A stretch of 64,000 bases of DNA, taken from NCBI RefSeq assembly GCF_029945895.1, contig NZ_JAQSDL010000084.1, positions 102,000-165,999 on the forward strand, given 5' to 3'. Each line of letters starts with the position of its first letter. Positions within the stretch are counted from its first letter, which is position 1. Source of the stretch: Polaromonas sp. GTDB lineage: Bacteria > Pseudomonadota > Gammaproteobacteria > Burkholderiales > Burkholderiaceae_C. Of the stretch, positions 47,686 to 55,190 are shown one piece after another. Under the pieces are notes generated by a model. That model did not search any database, was not told the origin of the DNA, and saw nothing but the letters and a program-made list of their open reading frames with translations. The position numbers were made by a program, and so were the translations under genes.

Positions 47686-49437
47686 TCAGACAACAAATCG
47701 CAGGGCCTTGCCCGGACGGGCCGCCATCTCGGTGACCGCCGCATCCAGCGCCTGCAGCAACAGGGCCACCCCCGCCGCCTGAAACGGCGCCGCAGCGATG
47801 GCAACCTTGAGCTGCAGCACCGCGCCCGGCGGCAGCAGTTCACTCGGCGCCAGTCCGCGCGCAATCAGGCGCTGCCCCATGTCCGAGATCTGGTCGCGCG
47901 TGACACGGCCTTGGAGGATCAGCACAAAATCACCGTCGCGGTGGCGCGCCACGGTGTCGCCCTCCCGGGCCACCTGGGTGATGCAGGCGCCGGCATGGAC
48001 CAGCGCCATCTGCGCCACCTGCAGGCCGTACTCGTCGCGGATCGCCTGGAGGTTGCCGATGCGCACGCGCAGCACTGCCCCCAACGCGGGTTCGCGCAAC
48101 TGGGCAATGAGCAAGCGGTGCAGACGCTCCAGCATCACCCGGTGGTTGACCGCGCCGGTCAGCGGATCAATCCGGGCCATGGCCTCGACGCGAGCCCGGT
48201 TGTCGCGCCGTTCCTGGGTGCGCAGGTACAGGGCAACCAGCAGCAGCGGAATCTCCAGCGCCACGCCCAGTTGGGCCCCGTATTGCGTCATGAAAGACAC
48301 CGGCAGCAGCTGCATGTTGCGCAGGACGGGAAACACGGCGCCGGCCAGCACCGCCAGCACGCCGGCCAGCACCCACAGGCCGACGCGCGGCGTGCGCCAG
48401 GCGTACCACAGCGCCACACCGAGATAAACCACGAAACTCGCCAGGTAGTAGGGGCCGGAGATCGCAAAAAACGGGTTGCGTCCGACAAACAGGAAACACC
48501 CAGCCAGCACGGCGCCCAGGCCTCCCATCGCCAGCATCAGGTGCGTGGCCCAGCGGGCACCGCGCCCGACCACCAGTTCGCGCATGAAAAAGTGGCCCAG
48601 CGCCGCGCCTGTCACCGGAAGCACGTTGGACGCCACGTCATTCCACCAGGGGTTGTCGGGCCAGAAATACTCGCCGGCCAGCCCCGTGAGCGAGAGCTGG
48701 CCCAGAGCGATCACCAACACATAGGCCGCATAATAAAAATGGATGGAGTCGCGCCAGAAATAGGCGTTGACGGTGCAGATCACGAGCACCAGTGCCACGA
48801 ACCCGGCATAAACGCCCAGCAGGAAATGCCAGCGCTTGCCCGACTCCTGGAAATCGCGGGCAGGCCACACGGTCCAGCGCACGCTGATGGGATGGCTGTG
48901 CTGCACCCGCAGGTAGCTGGGCCGGGCCTCCCCCGGCTGCTGCACCAGCTCGAACGCCGGATGCAGGTAAGGCAAGGGCCACTGCGACACCGGAATCGAA
49001 TCGCCCGAACGCTCCACACGCCAGCCACCCTCGGCTGCCGGCCGGTACAGGTCCACCCGGTTCATGCCGGGGTGCGGCACCGCCAGCACCAACGCGGTCG
49101 GCGCACTGACGGCAGGCAGTGCCAGCTGGTACCACAGGGCAGCAACGCCGCCGGCCGGCATGATGCGGTCGGCGCTGGCCGGCGTGGCCTCGCCACCGGC
49201 AAAACGCTGCTGGACCTGCGCCAGCGTCTGCTCACCCGACAGGTCGACCAGGACCAGCGCCTCGCCCTGCTGGCCCAGCCATCCGGAGGCGGGGGCGGCG
49301 CCGGACTGCGCCAGCACCGGCGGGCTGGCCACCAGCCAGCAGGCCGCCAGCAACAAGGCAAGACACGCGCGCAGGACCCGGCCAGGACGGTCCGTGACCC
49401 GACAGGACAAACACCAACGGCTGGGGGAAAGTGACAT
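47686..49437 (-). CDS. 7TM-DISM sensor with degenerate GGDEF domain
   Basis: The 583-residue protein has a signal peptide (about 1-44), a periplasmic beta-rich 7TMR-DISM-type domain (45-200), seven or so membrane helices (200-400) and a C-terminal GGDEF-like domain (about 415-583, opening with DPLTGAVNHR). The signature loop reads RDGDF instead of GGDEF/GGEEF, so cyclase activity is doubtful; it may bind c-di-GMP or GTP, or work with partners. It converges with metG. Confidence 0.85.
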   Translation of the reverse strand: MSLSPSRWCLSCRVTDRPGRVLRACLALLLAACWLVASPPVLAQSGAAPASGWLGQQGEALVLVDLSGEQTLAQVQQRFAGGEATPASADRIMPAGGVAALWYQLALPAVSAPTALVLAVPHPGMNRVDLYRPAAEGGWRVERSGDSIPVSQWPLPYLHPAFELVQQPGEARPSYLRVQHSHPISVRWTVWPARDFQESGKRWHFLLGVYAGFVALVLVICTVNAYFWRDSIHFYYAAYVLVIALGQLSLTGLAGEYFWPDNPWWNDVASNVLPVTGAALGHFFMRELVVGRGARWATHLMLAMGGLGAVLAGCFLFVGRNPFFAISGPYYLASFVVYLGVALWYAWRTPRVGLWVLAGVLAVLAGAVFPVLRNMQLLPVSFMTQYGAQLGVALEIPLLLVALYLRTQERRDNRARVEAMARIDPLTGAVNHRVMLERLHRLLIAQLREPALGAVLRVRIGNLQAIRDEYGLQVAQMALVHAGACITQVAREGDTVARHRDGDFVLILQGRVTRDQISDMGQRLIARGLAPSELLPPGAVLQLKVAIAAAPFQAAGVALLLQALDAAVTEMAARPGKALRFVV

Positions 49438-49581
49438 GGAGCGTGCGTGCGCGGCTTAAGATGAGCAACCGCAGGTATTTGAATAAGAAAAGACGTCCCG
49501 CACTTTAGCAAGGGACTCCCGGCCTGACCATCCCACAGATGGAGGATGAATCCGGCCGGCATGTCACCCTGGAGTCTTCTG

Positions 49582-51252
49582 ATGAACTTGCCCGCCTACC
49601 TCGCACCCTTTCGCCCCCGCATCCTGTCGGCGCTGCGCGGCTACACGCGCGAACGTTTCGGCAAGGACCTGGGCGCCGGCCTGACCGTCGGCATTGTGGC
49701 CCTGCCGCTGGCCATGGCCTTTGCGATTGCCTCGGGGCTGTCGCCGCAGGCCGGCATCTGGACTGCCATCATTGCCGGCGGGCTGATTGCGCTGCTGGGC
49801 GGTTCGGCCGTGCAGATTGGCGGGCCGGCGGGCGCCTTCATCGTGATCGTCTACGGCATCGTCGAGCAATACGGCCTGCCCAACCTCCTGATTTCCACCG
49901 CCTGCGCCGGCGTGCTGCTGTTCCTGCTCGGGTTTCTCAAAATGGGCACCCTGGTGCGGTACGTCCCGGTCAGCATCGTGGTCGGTTTCACCAACGGCAT
50001 TGCGGTGCTGATTGCGCTGTCGCAGCTCAAGGACCTGCTGGGCCTGCAGATTGCCAGAATGCCGGCTGACTTTTTCTCGCAGATCAAGGCGCTGGCGACC
50101 CACATGGATTCCTTCAACGCCAGTGCCCTGGGCCTGGGCGCGGCCTGTTTTCTGGGCCTGGTGCTCTGGCCGAAACTGTTTGTGAGCCGCTCCCTGGGCA
50201 CCAACGGCTTCACCGCCCGCCTGATCAGCCGGATGCAGGCGGTCGAGGGCGTGCAACTGCTGCGTGCGACCCGCGCAGTGTCCCGCGTGCCTGGACCCAT
50301 CGTGGCGCTGATCACGCTGACGGTGTTTGCCTGGCTGCTGCACCTGCCGGTGGACACCATAGGCACACGTTTTGGCGGCATTCCGCAGGCCCTGCCGGAC
50401 TTTACTTTGCCGGCTTTTTCATGGGACACCGTGCGCCTGCTGCTGCCGCCCACACTGACCATTGCGATGCTGGGCGCGGTGGAGTCACTGCTGTGCGCGC
50501 GTGTCGCCGACCAGCTCTCCGGCCTGCCCAAACACGACCCCAACCAGGAGCTGATGGCGCAGGGCATCGCCAATTTCGTCGTGCCTTTTTTCGGCGGGAT
50601 GCCGGCCACCGGCACCATGGCCCGCACCGTGACCAACCTGCGCGCGGGCGCCAGCTCGCCGGTGGCCGGCCTGACCCATGCCCTGACGCTGATGCTGGTG
50701 GTGCTGGTCGCCGCGCCGCTGGCCATGCATGTGCCGCTGGCCGTGCTGGCCGGCTTTCTGGTGCATGTGGCCTGGAACATGGGCGAGTGGCGCGAGTTTG
50801 CGCACCTGCGCCAGTACAGCAGCCACTACCGCCTGCTGATGCTGGGCACCTTTCTGCTGACCGTGGTTTTTGACCTGACGGTGGCCTTGCAGGTCGGCCT
50901 GCTGCTGGCCTGCGTGCTGTTTGTACGGCGCATGAGCAGTCTGTTCCAGGTGGTGGAGACGGGACGCACCGACGATTCGGTCAACTTCCAGCTCTACGGC
51001 TCGCTGTTTTTCGGCGCCGTCGCCAAGATCGACCCGGTGCTGTCAGTGGTTGAAAGCGCGCCACAGGGCCTGCTGGTGCGTCTCGATGTCCAGTCCTTGC
51101 AATCGCTCGACGCCTCCGGGCTGGACGTGCTGGTGCAACTGCACAAGGCCGTCGTGCTGCGCGGCGGCCGGCTGGTGATCTCGGGCCTGAACGCCCAGCC
51201 GCGCGCGGTCATGGCGCGTTCGGGGTTTCTGGCGAAGGTTGAAGAGCTATGA
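49582..51252 (+). CDS. SulP-family anion transporter with STAS domain
   Basis: The 556-residue protein has the SLC26/SulP architecture: 12-14 membrane helices in two inverted halves (conserved FAIASGLSPQAGIWTAIIAG and NFVVPFFGGMPATGTMARTV) and a C-terminal STAS domain (about 430-556, LLVRLDVQSLQSLDASGLDVL). Substrates in the family include sulfate, bicarbonate and dicarboxylates; the selectivity cannot be read. Start: MNLPAYL has GGAG seven bases before; a second ATG 36 nt upstream is directly against its GGAGG. Confidence 0.92.
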   Translation: MNLPAYLAPFRPRILSALRGYTRERFGKDLGAGLTVGIVALPLAMAFAIASGLSPQAGIWTAIIAGGLIALLGGSAVQIGGPAGAFIVIVYGIVEQYGLPNLLISTACAGVLLFLLGFLKMGTLVRYVPVSIVVGFTNGIAVLIALSQLKDLLGLQIARMPADFFSQIKALATHMDSFNASALGLGAACFLGLVLWPKLFVSRSLGTNGFTARLISRMQAVEGVQLLRATRAVSRVPGPIVALITLTVFAWLLHLPVDTIGTRFGGIPQALPDFTLPAFSWDTVRLLLPPTLTIAMLGAVESLLCARVADQLSGLPKHDPNQELMAQGIANFVVPFFGGMPATGTMARTVTNLRAGASSPVAGLTHALTLMLVVLVAAPLAMHVPLAVLAGFLVHVAWNMGEWREFAHLRQYSSHYRLLMLGTFLLTVVFDLTVALQVGLLLACVLFVRRMSSLFQVVETGRTDDSVNFQLYGSLFFGAVAKIDPVLSVVESAPQGLLVRLDVQSLQSLDASGLDVLVQLHKAVVLRGGRLVISGLNAQPRAVMARSGFLAKVEEL

Positions 51253-51300
51253 AAACAATAGCTGCTTGCGCTTACCCCATAAGGGCTACAGCCATTTTTG
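51246..51300 (+). repeat. Family 2 repeat overlapping the sulP stop codon
   Basis: The copy reads GAGCTATGAAAACAATAGCT, GCTTGCGCTTACCCCATAAG, GGCTACAGCC. The TGA stop of the SulP gene is inside the palindromic head. Confidence 0.8.
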
Positions 51301-51310
51301 ATGCCTGACT

Positions 51311-51907
51311 TCAGCGGCTGGGGCCGCTCGGACCGGTCACCTCGGCGTCCACCGAGGCGGTGCGCACAACGCGCAGGTCCCGGTCAAACACCACGGTGAA
51401 AATTCTCGGCGTGACCGGGGGCGACAGGTAACGCCAGTCGTAGTGGGTCTCCTGCTGCAGGGCATAAGGCGTGACCTTCATCGGTTTGCCCAGCATCTTG
51501 CGCACCTGCTCCATGGGCATGCCTGGCAGGACCAGCGCGAAGTTCTGCGGCGTGAGGACCTGGCGCAGCGCGCTCATCTTTCCGTCAGCGCCTATGGTGA
51601 TCATGTAGTTGACCTGGCCTTCGGGCTGGCGGTTGTACTCCAGCGTGCGCGCACCGGGCTGGGCGGCCACACCGGGAAAGGGGTTGCCGGCCAGGTCGGC
51701 GGCGCTCCAGATTTTCTCGGGCTCACCGAAGCGGGCGCGCACATCGGCTTCAGTGGACACACCTTCCTCGAGTTCGGCGATGCGCTGCGGGTCGCAACCC
51801 ACCATCCCCAGCAATACTGACAGCAGTCCCATGAGCGCCCAGGTCCTTGTGTGCGGCCGGCCAACCGCTGCGCGGCCCGCCCTGAAAACGAAAAAAGGCA
51901 GGCACAT
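51311..51907 (-). CDS. BamE/SmpA-like lipoprotein
   Basis: The 198-residue protein has a lipobox LLGMVGC, so it is anchored in a membrane. The mature part contains two BamE/OmlA-type segments: STEADVRARFGEPEKIW and PMEQVRKMLGKPMKV, each an alpha/beta hairpin. It is thus more like a doubled SmpA fold than canonical BamE, and may assist envelope assembly. A start 75 nt downstream (MGLLSVLLGMVGC) gives a more usual signal peptide. It is divergent from the DUF3460 gene. Confidence 0.82.
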   Translation of the reverse strand: MCLPFFVFRAGRAAVGRPHTRTWALMGLLSVLLGMVGCDPQRIAELEEGVSTEADVRARFGEPEKIWSAADLAGNPFPGVAAQPGARTLEYNRQPEGQVNYMITIGADGKMSALRQVLTPQNFALVLPGMPMEQVRKMLGKPMKVTPYALQQETHYDWRYLSPPVTPRIFTVVFDRDLRVVRTASVDAEVTGPSGPSR

Positions 51908-51958
51908 GGTGGTCCCCGGTAAAATCGGCCAATTCACTATTTCAGGCAGTTTAGTCCC

Positions 51959-52183
51959 ATGTCCATTTTCGCCCGCCCCCACTACACCTCGGAAGTAACC
52001 CTGTTCATCGAGGAACTCAAGGCGAAAAAACCCACGCTGGAGGCCGAGCAGCGCGCGGGGCGCGCGATCTGGTGGGACAAGAAACTGGACCGTTCCGAGC
52101 AGGCGGACTACCAGGATGCGCGCGTGGCCCAACAGCCCTATGTGTATGGCACCAGCGGCCACCCGAACAGCGAACAGGCCTGA
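51959..52183 (+). CDS. DUF3460 small protein
   Basis: The 74-residue protein is the DUF3460 family: RPHYTSEVTLFIEELKAKKP, then WWDKKLDRSEQADYQDARV. It is charged, cytoplasmic, and of unknown function. Its position before scpA is normal in betaproteobacteria. A family 2 repeat separates the two genes. Confidence 0.93.
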   Translation: MSIFARPHYTSEVTLFIEELKAKKPTLEAEQRAGRAIWWDKKLDRSEQADYQDARVAQQPYVYGTSGHPNSEQA

Positions 52184-52254
52184 AACCAATAGCCAAAAAG
52201 GCCTCCAGCCCTTGCTGGATAAGCGCCGGCAGCTATTGTTTTCATAGTTTCTGA
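52184..52254 (-). repeat. Family 2 interspersed repeat between DUF3460 gene and scpA
   Basis: On the minus strand the copy reads ACTATGAAAACAATAGCTGC, CGGCGCTTATCCAGCAAGGG, CTGGAGGCC. It fills the whole 87-bp gap. Confidence 0.85.
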
Positions 52255-52270
52255 CGCAACGCCCCCTCCC

Positions 52271-53143
52271 ATGTCCACGATCACCGAACTGCCGCCCTCA
52301 CCGTCCGAGCCGGGATCGCCCCCCGACGCACTGGCGCTGGCCGGCATGCCCGCGGTGATCGACCAGGTCGCGCTGGCCCGCCTGTATGGCGAGCCGCTGT
52401 TCGCGATGCCGCAGGATTTGTACATCCCGCCCGACGCGCTGCAGGTGTTTCTGGAGGCCTTCGAGGGCCCGCTGGACCTGTTGCTGTACCTGATCCGCAA
52501 GCAGAACTTCAACATCCTCGACATCCCGATGGCGGCCGTGACGCGCCAGTACCTGGTGTACGTCGACGAAATCCGCGCCACCAACCTGGAGCTCGCCGCC
52601 GAGTACCTGCTGATGGCGGCGATGCTGATCGAGATCAAGTCGCGCATGCTGCTGCCGCCGAAAAAGGTCGCCGACGGCCAGGAGCCGGAAGACCCGCGTG
52701 CCGAGCTGGTGCGCCGGCTGCTGGAATACGAACAGATCAAGCTGGCCGCCCACAAGCTCAACGAGATTCCCCAGTTTGGCCGCGACTTCCTGCGCGCCCA
52801 GGTCTATGTGGAGCAGGCGCTGCAGCCGCGCTTCCCCGATGTCAGCGTGGTCGATCTGCAGGAAGCCTGGCGCGACATTGTCAAACGCGCCAAGCTGGTC
52901 CAGCACCATGTGATCTCCCGCGAAGAGCTGTCGGTACGCGAACACATGAGCATCGTGCTGCGCAAACTGCAAGGCCAGAAGTTCGTCGAATTCGAACACC
53001 TGTTTGAAACGGCCCGCGGCATGCCGGTGCTGGTGGTCACCTTCATCGCGCTGCTTGAACTCTCCAAGGAAGGCCTGATCGACGTGACCCAGGCCGAGGC
53101 CTACGCACCGATCTACGTGCGCCTGGCCTACACGCCGGCCTGA
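52271..53143 (+). CDS. scpA: Segregation and condensation protein A
   Basis: ScpA is the kleisin of the SMC-ScpAB complex that condenses and separates chromosomes. The 290-residue protein has the conserved N-terminal helices (EAFEGPLDLLLYLIRKQNFNILDIPM, then AAEYLLMAAMLIEIKSRMLLP) and the C-terminal winged helix (TFIALLELSKEGLIDVTQAEAYAPI). It is about 40 residues longer at the N-terminus than B. subtilis ScpA, as in other betaproteobacteria. No scpB follows here. Confidence 0.95.
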   Translation: MSTITELPPSPSEPGSPPDALALAGMPAVIDQVALARLYGEPLFAMPQDLYIPPDALQVFLEAFEGPLDLLLYLIRKQNFNILDIPMAAVTRQYLVYVDEIRATNLELAAEYLLMAAMLIEIKSRMLLPPKKVADGQEPEDPRAELVRRLLEYEQIKLAAHKLNEIPQFGRDFLRAQVYVEQALQPRFPDVSVVDLQEAWRDIVKRAKLVQHHVISREELSVREHMSIVLRKLQGQKFVEFEHLFETARGMPVLVVTFIALLELSKEGLIDVTQAEAYAPIYVRLAYTPA

Positions 53144-53469
53144 TCCGGGGCCTGCGGCTTCCCGCCCCGGCCGGGGACTCCAACGACGACGTGGCATGGC
53201 CCCTGGTTGGGGCGGTTCCTCCCTGGCGGTGTTGGCAACATGCCGGCGTCGGGTGTGAACCCATGGTCGCCACGCCAGCCAAATCATCTCGTTTTTGCCT
53301 CAGCCCATGCAGTTGACCTAGATCAAATGCCCCCCTTTCGGGCTTACATCTCGGCGCCATCTCCTACACCCGCTTACGAATGTCGCGGTCCAAATGCAAC
53401 AGAGCGTTGAAATAGGCGCGGAGATGGAAAAGAGGGCCCCCAAGCCCGATCAATAACGAGGAAAACGTC
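53144..53469. other. 326-bp leader of the two-partner secretion locus
   Basis: No gene is seen. The one recognisable site is an FNR-type box at 53313. GAGGAAAACGTC just before the TpsB ATG provides a ribosome binding site. Confidence 0.6.
53313..53326. promoter_or_regulatory. FNR/DNR-type box TTGACCTAGATCAA
   Basis: The 14-bp site is TTGAC-N4-ATCAA, one base from the FNR consensus TTGAT-N4-ATCAA, with centre 150 bp before the TpsB start. It would fit a transcript starting some 40 bp downstream. It suggests activation under low oxygen or nitrosative conditions by an FNR/DNR-type protein; the regulator is not identified. Confidence 0.5.
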
Positions 53470-55143
53470 ATGCTGCAGAACAAACTACTTCCCCTGGCCT
53501 TGCTGGCGCTCAGCCAGGGCGTGCTGGCCCAACAGCCGCCCACGGCCGGCAGCCAGATGCAGCAACTCCCTGCCCCGCCGGCCCCCCAGAAAGCGCCGCC
53601 CGAAATCCGCATTGAACGAGGAACCCCGCCCGTCGCCGCCACGGCGGATGAGGCAAAAATCCTGGTCCGCAGCCTGCGCGTCACGGGCGCAAAAGCGTAT
53701 ACCGAAGCCGATCTGATCGCGGTCACCGGTTTCACCCCCGGGACCGAGCTGACGCTTGCCGATCTGCGCGCGATGGCTTCAAAAATCACCACGTACTATG
53801 CAAAAAACGGCTATTTCGTGGCCCGCGCCTTCCTGCCCGCGCAGCAAATTGCGGACAACACCGTCACCATCGAGGTCAGCGAAGGCCAATACGGCAAGAT
53901 CATCCTGCGCAACCAGAGCAGGCTTTCCGACGATCAGGCCTACCGGCTGCTTGGCGGACTGAACAGCGGCGACCCCATCCTCAATGACCCCCTGGAAAGC
54001 CGCCTGCTGCTGCTCTCGGACACACCGGGCGTGAATGTCAAGTCGACGCTGGTGCCGGGCGCCACGCCGGGCACGTCCGACCTCATTGTGGACCTCACAC
54101 CGGGCAAAAGCGTCAGCGGCAGCGTTGACGCCGACAACGCCGGCAACCGTTATACCGGCGAATACCGCGCCGGGGTGACCGTCAACCTCAACAATCCCCT
54201 GGGGCTGGGCGACCAGGCGAGTGTGCGCGCCGTCACTTCCGGCTCGGGGCTCAACTACGGTCGTGCGTCTTATCAGGTGCCCTTCGGCAAAACAACCGTG
54301 GGCGTCGCTTACAGCCGGCTGGAGTATGAACTGGGCGAGGAGTTCGCTCCCCTGCAGGCCAACGGCACGGCAGAGATTGCCAGCCTCTACGCGATCCGCC
54401 CGCTGATCCGTTCGCGCAACAACAACCTGTACGGCCAGCTCGCGTACGAAGCCCGGACTTTCCAGGACAGGATTGACAGCACCGTCCCGAGATCGGTCAC
54501 CGACCGGAAAGCCGATGTGTTGTTGGCCAGTCTTTATGGCGACCACCGGGACAACCTGGGCGGCGGCGGCATCAGTGCCTATTCGCTGACCTGGTCAATC
54601 GGCAACCTCGACATACAAACGCCGTCGGCACTGGCCGCCGATGCGGCAAGCGCCCGCACCAACGGCTCTTACAACAAGCTCGCCTTCACCGCCTCGCGGC
54701 TGCAACGCGTGACCAACGTCATCTCGCTGTATGGGTCCCTCAGCGGGCAACTTGCCTCGAAAAACCTCGACTCCTCGGAGAAGATGGACCTGGGCGGCAT
54801 GAGCGGTGTACGCGCCTATCCCCAGGGTGAAGCCTCTGGCGACGAGGGCTACCTGGTCAACCTCGAAGCCCGGCTGCTGTTGGGCAAGTTATCTGACCGG
54901 GTTCCAGGCCAGGTGCACCTGATCGGCTTCATCGATGCCGGCAGCGTCACCATTCACAAAAATCCCTGGACTGCCGGGACCAACCACCGAAACCTGGGCG
55001 CTTACGGCGTGGGCGCCAGCTGGGGCGAACCCGGCAATTTCCTGGTGCGGGCGTACTACGCCCGCAAGCTGGGGAACGAGGCGGCGATCTCCGCCCCCGA
55101 CAAGTCAGGCCGGTTCTGGATTCAGGCCATCAAGTATTTCTGA
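53470..55143 (+). CDS. TpsB-type outer-membrane transporter (ShlB/FhaC family)
   Basis: TpsB exports its TpsA partner. The 557-residue protein has a signal peptide (MLQNKLLPLALLALSQGVLAQ), POTRA-like domains (about 75-230, with YAKNGYFVARAFLPAQQI) and a C-terminal 16-strand barrel (about 230-557) ending KSGRFWIQAIKYF; the DLGGMSGVRAYPQGEASGDEG segment resembles the family VRGY/F motif region. The TpsA gene follows 47 nt later, and an FNR-type box precedes it. Confidence 0.92.
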   Translation: MLQNKLLPLALLALSQGVLAQQPPTAGSQMQQLPAPPAPQKAPPEIRIERGTPPVAATADEAKILVRSLRVTGAKAYTEADLIAVTGFTPGTELTLADLRAMASKITTYYAKNGYFVARAFLPAQQIADNTVTIEVSEGQYGKIILRNQSRLSDDQAYRLLGGLNSGDPILNDPLESRLLLLSDTPGVNVKSTLVPGATPGTSDLIVDLTPGKSVSGSVDADNAGNRYTGEYRAGVTVNLNNPLGLGDQASVRAVTSGSGLNYGRASYQVPFGKTTVGVAYSRLEYELGEEFAPLQANGTAEIASLYAIRPLIRSRNNNLYGQLAYEARTFQDRIDSTVPRSVTDRKADVLLASLYGDHRDNLGGGGISAYSLTWSIGNLDIQTPSALAADAASARTNGSYNKLAFTASRLQRVTNVISLYGSLSGQLASKNLDSSEKMDLGGMSGVRAYPQGEASGDEGYLVNLEARLLLGKLSDRVPGQVHLIGFIDAGSVTIHKNPWTAGTNHRNLGAYGVGASWGEPGNFLVRAYYARKLGNEAAISAPDKSGRFWIQAIKYF

Positions 55144-55190
55144 CATCTGACCGCTTCTGCGCCACCACGACAGCACACCAAGGACTCACC

